From Candidatus Nitrosopumilus sp. (GTDB taxonomy: Archaea > Thermoproteota > Nitrososphaeria > Nitrososphaerales > Nitrosopumilaceae): a DNA stretch of 10,792 bases. Under the pieces are notes generated by a model that worked only from the letters and a program-made list of their open reading frames with translations, was not told the origin of the DNA and did not search any database. Below, in pieces: positions 6,750-10,792 of this stretch. The position numbers and the translations under genes were made by a program. The number at the start of each line of letters is the position of its first letter. The first letter of the stretch is position 1. The stretch covers positions 1-10,792 of the forward strand of contig JAOTSS010000059.1 of the NCBI GenBank assembly GCA_029864805.1. Reading direction: 5' to 3'.

Positions 6750-9248
6750 TTGACCATTCCTAGAATTAGTTCTGCATTAAAGGCTGTAGACCTAAAACAA
6801 CTCCCAGCACCTCTGATAATTGGAGAAAGAATAAACACTCAAGGTTCTCGAAAAGCAAAACAGCTAGTCCTAGCAGATGATTTTGATGGATTGGTGGATT
6901 TGGCAAGAATGCAAGTTGAAGATGGTGCTCATTGTCTTGATGTCTGTGTTGCAACTACTGAACGCTCTGATGAACGTGACTTTATGCTAAATCTTGTTAA
7001 AAGATTAAGTTTGGAAATTGATGCACCGCTTGTAATTGATTCTACGGACCCTGAAGTAATTGCAGCAGCAGTTACTCAAATTCCAGGCAGACCAATAATT
7101 AATTCAATTAATCTTGAAGGTGATGGTAGTAGATTCAAAAAACTAGCACCACTTATGGCAAAGTATGGTTTACCTGCAATTGCATTGTGTATTGGTCCTA
7201 AAGGAATGGCTAAAACCCCTCAACAAAAACTAGAAACTGCTAACCTTCTCTATGAAACTGGAAAAAAATATGGATTAAAAATTGAGCAGTTTATTTTTGA
7301 TGTCCTTACATTTACTTTGGCAACAGGTGAAGATGAATTTCTTGATGCTGGAAAAAATACTCTGGAAGGAATTCGCCTTGTTAAAGAAAAATTTCCAAAT
7401 TCTTTCACTACGTTAGGTCTAAGTAACATCAGCTTTGGGTTAACCCCTTATGCTAGAAAAATACTCAATTCTGTATTTTTACATCATGCAGTCAAAACTG
7501 GACTGGATACTGCAATTGTTAATGCAAAAGAGATTATGCCTTATGGTGAAATCGATGAGAAAGAAAAAAAATTGGCAGAGGATCTAATCTTTGACACTCA
7601 TCCCGATGCTCTATCTGACTTAATTACGTATTTTGAAAAAACTGGAAAGCAAGGAACAACTGCTTCCAAAAAAGTCGATGTTGATCCTTCTTGGTCTCCT
7701 GGAAAACGAGCAAACTTTAGGATTGTAAATAGACTCAAAGATGGAATTCAAAATGATGTTGTGTCTGCAATTGCCGAAAAACTTGGAAAAAATGAAATCA
7801 TCAGGGATAATGATGGTGTTTTATCATTTGATGCTGCACCAGAAATTACTCATGATGGCGCAATTAGAACTTTAAACGAAGATCTTCTTCCTGCAATGAA
7901 AGAAGTTGGTGACAAATTTGGTGCAGGTGAACTAATCTTACCCTTTGTTCTCAAATCTGCTGAATGTATGAAGGCAGCAGTTGGAGAACTGGAAAAATAT
8001 TTGGTAAAGAAAGAAGGATCAAGTAAAGGTAAACTTGTTTTGGGAACTGTTTATGGTGATGTACATGATATTGGAAAGAACCTCGTAAAGACAATCTTTC
8101 AAAATAATGGCTATTCAGTATATGATTTGGGAAAACAGGTGCCATTGCAAAAGTTTCTGGAAAAAATTGATGAAGTAAATCCTGATGCAGTAGGCTTGTC
8201 TGCACTATTAGTTTCCACTTCAAAACAAATGAAATTTTTTGTAGAGCATGCAAGAAAAAACAAAATGAATGTGCCAATACTTTGCGGAGGTGCCGCAATT
8301 AACAGTAACTACATAAACCGAATTGCAAAGGAAGATGGAATATACGAACCAGGTGTATTTTATTGTAATACTATGTTTGAAGGTCTCAAGACAATGGATA
8401 TTCTGATTTCCGATGAAAAACCAAAACTATTATCAGAATGGAAACAAAATTTAGAAAATTGGAAAGACAAATCTACTGCACCCGTAGATCCCACAACTCT
8501 TCCTAAAAGTGAGATTAAGCCTGTCAACCCACCAGCACCAAAAATTATTGGAGATCCAATTCGTCTAAAGTTAGATCAAATCAATATGGATGAAGTTTGG
8601 ACAATGATTGACAAACGATCTCTCTTCAAGTTATCTTGGGGACTAAGGGGAAAAGCTGGATCTGAATCCAAGGCAGATCATGAACAATTGCTTACTGAAT
8701 GGAAAATTAGAATAATTCGAGAAAAACTCTTTGAACCCGAAATTGTTTATGGATATTTTAGATGCCATAACAGAGGTGAAACATTATTAGTAGAGAATCC
8801 TTCTGGCGAAAATGTTGAATTTGACTTTCCTCGCTCTACAAAACCTGAGCATCTATGTTTAACTGATTATTTTGGTGAGGATGATGTTGTGGCATTTCAA
8901 TCTGTGACTGTGGGAAATAAAGCCGCGGAAATTATTGAACAATGGAATAACGAAGACCGATATACTGATGCCTATTACCTTCATGGATTGGCAGTTGAAG
9001 TTGCAGAAGCTTTAGCTGAATGGATAAATCAAAAAATAAAATCTGAATTGAATCTAGAAAAAGGTGGATTACGATATAGTTGGGGATTTCCTAGCTGTCC
9101 TGATGTCTTACAACATCATCTGGTCTGGAAACTTTTAGAACCCGAAAAATCTGGAATGACATTGACTGAATCTGGTCAAATTATTCCTGAACAATCAACA
9201 GCAGCAATTGTAGTTCATCATCCCAATGCACAATATTTTGTGCTTTAG
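6750..9248 (+). CDS. metH: Cobalamin-dependent methionine synthase, pterin-B12-reactivation subunit (MetH)
   Basis: This 832-aa protein has the remaining MetH modules in order. The pterin (methyltetrahydrofolate)-binding barrel spans about 20-290 (IIGERINTQGS; APLVIDSTDPEV). The helical B12 cap spans about 335-420 (LLPAMKEVGDKFGAGELILPFVL). The Rossmann B12 domain spans about 425-560, with D437-x-H439-x2-G442 in GDVHDIGKN, where H439 is the lower cobalt ligand, plus SALLVST and GGAA. After a proline-rich linker (570-610) comes the AdoMet-dependent reactivation domain, with R775 in RYSWGFPSCPD and the C-terminal PNAQYFVL. It transfers the methyl group from a reduced pterin through cobalamin to homocysteine bound by the upstream subunit. 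The start is TTG 6750; an in-frame TGA lies at 6708, with no ATG or GTG between. Its 3' end overlaps metF by 4 nt, tail to tail. Confidence 0.93.
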   Translation: MTIPRISSALKAVDLKQLPAPLIIGERINTQGSRKAKQLVLADDFDGLVDLARMQVEDGAHCLDVCVATTERSDERDFMLNLVKRLSLEIDAPLVIDSTDPEVIAAAVTQIPGRPIINSINLEGDGSRFKKLAPLMAKYGLPAIALCIGPKGMAKTPQQKLETANLLYETGKKYGLKIEQFIFDVLTFTLATGEDEFLDAGKNTLEGIRLVKEKFPNSFTTLGLSNISFGLTPYARKILNSVFLHHAVKTGLDTAIVNAKEIMPYGEIDEKEKKLAEDLIFDTHPDALSDLITYFEKTGKQGTTASKKVDVDPSWSPGKRANFRIVNRLKDGIQNDVVSAIAEKLGKNEIIRDNDGVLSFDAAPEITHDGAIRTLNEDLLPAMKEVGDKFGAGELILPFVLKSAECMKAAVGELEKYLVKKEGSSKGKLVLGTVYGDVHDIGKNLVKTIFQNNGYSVYDLGKQVPLQKFLEKIDEVNPDAVGLSALLVSTSKQMKFFVEHARKNKMNVPILCGGAAINSNYINRIAKEDGIYEPGVFYCNTMFEGLKTMDILISDEKPKLLSEWKQNLENWKDKSTAPVDPTTLPKSEIKPVNPPAPKIIGDPIRLKLDQINMDEVWTMIDKRSLFKLSWGLRGKAGSESKADHEQLLTEWKIRIIREKLFEPEIVYGYFRCHNRGETLLVENPSGENVEFDFPRSTKPEHLCLTDYFGEDDVVAFQSVTVGNKAAEIIEQWNNEDRYTDAYYLHGLAVEVAEALAEWINQKIKSELNLEKGGLRYSWGFPSCPDVLQHHLVWKLLEPEKSGMTLTESGQIIPEQSTAAIVVHHPNAQYFVL

Positions 9249-9982
9249 TTAGAAAATTTTCCTAAAAATTCATTCAAGCCATTAAAATCACTGGGAGACG
9301 TAATCAATACATCTCCTGTAATATTATGAATTTTTTTTACAAATTCTTCAAATCCTTTACTATATGATGATAAATCCAAATTCAAAAATTTTGCAGATTT
9401 TTCATTTTTTTCAGAAGGAAACAATATGATTGGAATCACTAAAAATCCTCTGAGGGTATCTGATAAATTTTGAACCTGTTCAATGTTTTGAACTACCTGG
9501 GTCATGAATCCTTTGGGTTTTGATTCTATTTTTTTTCCAATTTTGGAAAAATTTGGTTTGTTTGAAATAGAGAGATACAAATCAATTTTTGAATTCAGTC
9601 CTCGCTCTCCTAATTTCTTAACAATTTTGCTCGGAATTTGACCTGAATCTTGTTTTCCTGACTGTGACGGATCTCCCATTAATACAAGAATTCCTGAAAA
9701 ACCAATTTCAATGCAATTTTCTACAAACTTTAATATTTCATTTTCACTCTTGTCTCTAACTCTAAGGCTGACTGTAATTGGTAAATTTGGAATTTCTTTC
9801 CTAATAATTTTTCCAACCTCAATTGGTGATACTCTTTGAAATCCTAATACATTCTCAGTAAGATGAATTGCATCACAGTTTTTTGAAATAATTTTTATTT
9901 TTTCTATAAATTTTAAAACAGGTTCATTTGTATCTACACCAGGTAAAATCTTTGGCGGATTTGCCTCGTACCTGATTGTCAT
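9245..9982 (-). CDS. metF: Methylenetetrahydrofolate reductase-like protein (MetF family)
   Basis: A 245-aa protein, shorter than the 290 or so residues usual for MetF. It is predicted to reduce methylene-tetrahydropterin to the methyl form, the donor for the adjacent methionine synthase. Visible family features are: E6 in RYEANPPK, matching the catalytic glutamate of FEFFPP; a SLRVRDKSENEI strand; GILVLMGDPSQSGK, matching the flavin-site (R)GD-P-G segment; and FMTQVVQNIEQVQ, matching ITQ-F-x-x-E. The open frame extends to 10090, but ATG 9982 is preferred because homology starts right there and a TATA-like box lies 26 nt upstream. The longer frame would run through the promoter and start of the divergent Nudix gene. 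The sequence is divergent, so the exact pterin and electron donor are uncertain. It may need a partner protein, as some short MetF proteins do. Confidence 0.8.
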   Translation of the reverse strand: MTIRYEANPPKILPGVDTNEPVLKFIEKIKIISKNCDAIHLTENVLGFQRVSPIEVGKIIRKEIPNLPITVSLRVRDKSENEILKFVENCIEIGFSGILVLMGDPSQSGKQDSGQIPSKIVKKLGERGLNSKIDLYLSISNKPNFSKIGKKIESKPKGFMTQVVQNIEQVQNLSDTLRGFLVIPIILFPSEKNEKSAKFLNLDLSSYSKGFEEFVKKIHNITGDVLITSPSDFNGLNEFLGKFSN

Positions 9983-10003
9983 ATTCTCATTTCTTCCAAC
10001 CTT

Positions 10004-10013
10004 GGTTAAAACC
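10004..10013. promoter_or_regulatory. Shared divergent promoter element for metF and the Nudix gene
   Basis: TTAAAA (10006-10011) reads TTTTAA on the minus strand, about 26 nt upstream of the metF ATG, ideal for leaderless transcription. It lies within GGTT-AA-AACC (10004-10013), which together with AACC at 9998-10001 makes two overlapping small dyads (AACC-TT-GGTT and GGTT-AA-AACC). On the plus strand the same element would place the Nudix mRNA start near 10035, leaving a short leader that contains its Shine-Dalgarno sequence. Confidence 0.4.
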
Positions 10014-10043
10014 TTTGAATACCAAAACCCATATGGAATTGCA

Positions 10044-10049
10044 GGAGAG
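10044..10049 (+). promoter_or_regulatory. Shine-Dalgarno-like sequence deciding the Nudix start
   Basis: GGAGAG lies 6 nt before ATG 10056 (8 nt counted from GGAG). It favours this ATG over the longer frame opening with TTG at 10002, and is the clearest ribosome binding site in the window. Confidence 0.5.
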
Positions 10050-10055
10050 ATTGAA

Positions 10056-10604
10056 ATGAATATAGATGAACTAAAATCCGTACTCTCCAAACCTGTGAAC
10101 CCAAAAATTGATTATGATGGAAATTATCGATTGGCATCAGTACTTGTCGTAATTTATGGGCAAGAACCAATAATCATAATGACTGAAAAACCCAAACACA
10201 TGAAATTCCATGCAGGTGAAATTTCATTTCCTGGAGGTAAAATAGAAGATGATGATTCAGATCTTCTTCACACCGCATTGCGTGAAACTAGTGAAGAAAT
10301 TGGACTTGAAATTTCACGAGAACAGGTAATTGGTCAACTTGAACCTGTAGTGACTTTGAATTCTAGATTTTTAATTTTACCATTCATTTCAATCATTGAT
10401 CAGATTCCGCCTCTTTTGCCTAATCGTGAAGTTGAAAAAATTTTTCATATTCCATTTGAACCATTTTTGCATACCATGGCTAAAGATCCAGATCCTTCAC
10501 ATAACATTATACAAGAAATGTATACGTTTGAATATCAAAATCAAATAGTCTGGGGAGCCTCTGCAAGAATCCTCAAACAGATTAGAAATTTTCTCAAATT
10601 TTGA
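10056..10604 (+). CDS. Nudix hydrolase, CoA pyrophosphatase (NudL/NUDT7)-like
   Basis: The 182-aa protein from ATG 10056 contains both motifs of the CoA-cleaving Nudix branch. The NuCoA-like stretch IIIMTEKPKHMKFHAGEISFPGG (in two overlapping parts: an LLxxR-like strand, then HxGEISFPGG with F58-G61) runs straight into the Nudix box, GGKIEDDDSDLLHTALRE and RETSEEIGL, whose RE-x2-EE glutamates bind Mg2+. As in other members of this branch, the first Nudix-box glutamate is replaced by aspartate. Predicted reaction: hydrolysis of CoA or acyl-CoA to phosphopantetheine and 3',5'-ADP in the cytoplasm; other nucleoside diphosphate derivatives are possible. An in-frame TTG at 10002 could add 18 residues, but these resemble no family feature. 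The gene is divergent from metF and 37 nt upstream of eL39, which has its own promoter. Confidence 0.88.
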   Translation: MNIDELKSVLSKPVNPKIDYDGNYRLASVLVVIYGQEPIIIMTEKPKHMKFHAGEISFPGGKIEDDDSDLLHTALRETSEEIGLEISREQVIGQLEPVVTLNSRFLILPFISIIDQIPPLLPNREVEKIFHIPFEPFLHTMAKDPDPSHNIIQEMYTFEYQNQIVWGASARILKQIRNFLKF

Positions 10605-10610
10605 GATTCA

Positions 10611-10618
10611 TTTAAAAA
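10611..10618 (+). promoter_or_regulatory. Archaeal TATA box for the eL39 gene
   Basis: TTTAAAAA is centred about 27 nt upstream of the ATG at 10642, the canonical distance for a leaderless archaeal mRNA. No Shine-Dalgarno sequence is seen in the 23 nt between. This suggests a ribosomal-protein operon starting here, independent of the Nudix gene. Confidence 0.6.
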
Positions 10619-10641
10619 GAGCTCTTCGTGCCTGAAAAACT

Positions 10642-10792
10642 ATGGCTGCACGTAAGTCGTCTCCAAGAAAAATCCGTCTTCTAAAAAAGACAAGACAAGC
10701 ATCACCTGTACCAGCTTGGATTATTCTCAAAACAAAGAGAAATGTTAGAACAAATCCAAAACGTAGAGCTTGGAGATCAACAGATGTGGAGG
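10642..10792 (+). CDS. rpl39e: 50S ribosomal protein L39e (eL39), 3' end cut by the window
   Basis: Fifty residues are visible, and the family is about 51 long, so only the last codon or so and the stop are missing. The protein is tiny and highly basic, with the near-invariant features SPRKIRLLKKTRQ, PVPAWIILKT and RTNPKRRAWRSTD. It lines the wall of the exit tunnel of the large ribosomal subunit and occurs only in archaea and eukaryotes, which fixes the domain of life of this DNA. Its position after its own promoter suggests the first gene of a translation operon running out of the window, commonly followed by L31e and aIF6 in archaea, though those are not visible here. Confidence 0.97.
   Translation, partial: MAARKSSPRKIRLLKKTRQASPVPAWIILKTKRNVRTNPKRRAWRSTDVE

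Noticed and set aside
7951..8298. 115-codon minus-strand frame inside metH
   Set aside because: It lies opposite the conserved B12-binding domain, and its histidine/leucine-rich translation is typical of antisense shadows.
10002..10055. N-terminal extension of the Nudix protein to TTG 10002
   Set aside because: ATG 10056 has a good GGAGAG ribosome binding site, while the TTG lies inside the presumed promoter element.
9983..10090. N-terminal extension of the MetF-like protein to the ATG at 10090
   Set aside because: The extra 36 residues resemble no MetF sequence and would run across the divergent promoter and the Nudix start. The family homology and a TATA box both support the ATG at 9982.

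Overview
The window looks like a chromosome segment of an ammonia-oxidising archaeon of the Nitrosopumilus type (Thaumarchaeota/Nitrososphaerota). This rests on AT-rich DNA, an archaeal/eukaryotic ribosomal protein eL39, TATA-like boxes about 26-28 nt upstream of start codons (leaderless transcription), TTG starts, a split cobalamin-dependent methionine synthase, and a large secreted multicopper oxidase of the kind abundant in these copper-dependent organisms. The taxonomic call comes from recognition, not from a database search.

Layout. (1) 1-1037, plus strand: the end of an ABC-transporter ATPase, overlapping by 4 nt (ATGA) with its inner-membrane permease, of the nitrate/sulfonate/taurine importer type. 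(2) 1038-1160: an intergenic region with two overlapping, mutually exclusive hairpins and a TATA box for the next gene. (3) 1161-4519, plus: one very large exported copper protein (about 1118 aa when repaired). It is a two-domain multicopper oxidase, then a third cupredoxin with its own type-1 copper site, then a histidine-rich YVTN-like beta-propeller. It is split into two reading frames by what looks like an extra AT dinucleotide near 1861-1867. (4) 4542-5642, minus: a 12-TM major facilitator transporter, convergent with the oxidase.

(5) 5755-9248, plus: methionine synthase as two consecutive genes, the homocysteine/zinc module and then the pterin-B12-reactivation module, both apparently starting with TTG. 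(6) 9245-9982, minus: a short methylenetetrahydrofolate reductase-like protein overlapping the end of metH tail to tail by 4 nt. It plausibly makes the methyl donor used by MetH, so 5755-9982 is a methionine/one-carbon module. (7) 10056-10604, plus: a Nudix hydrolase of the CoA-pyrophosphatase type, divergent from metF. (8) 10642 to the end, plus: ribosomal protein eL39, missing only its last residue or so and the stop codon.

The most notable object is the oxidase-cupredoxin-propeller fusion and its frameshift. The rest is core metabolism and translation. No tRNA, rRNA, CRISPR, insertion sequence or other mobile element was seen.
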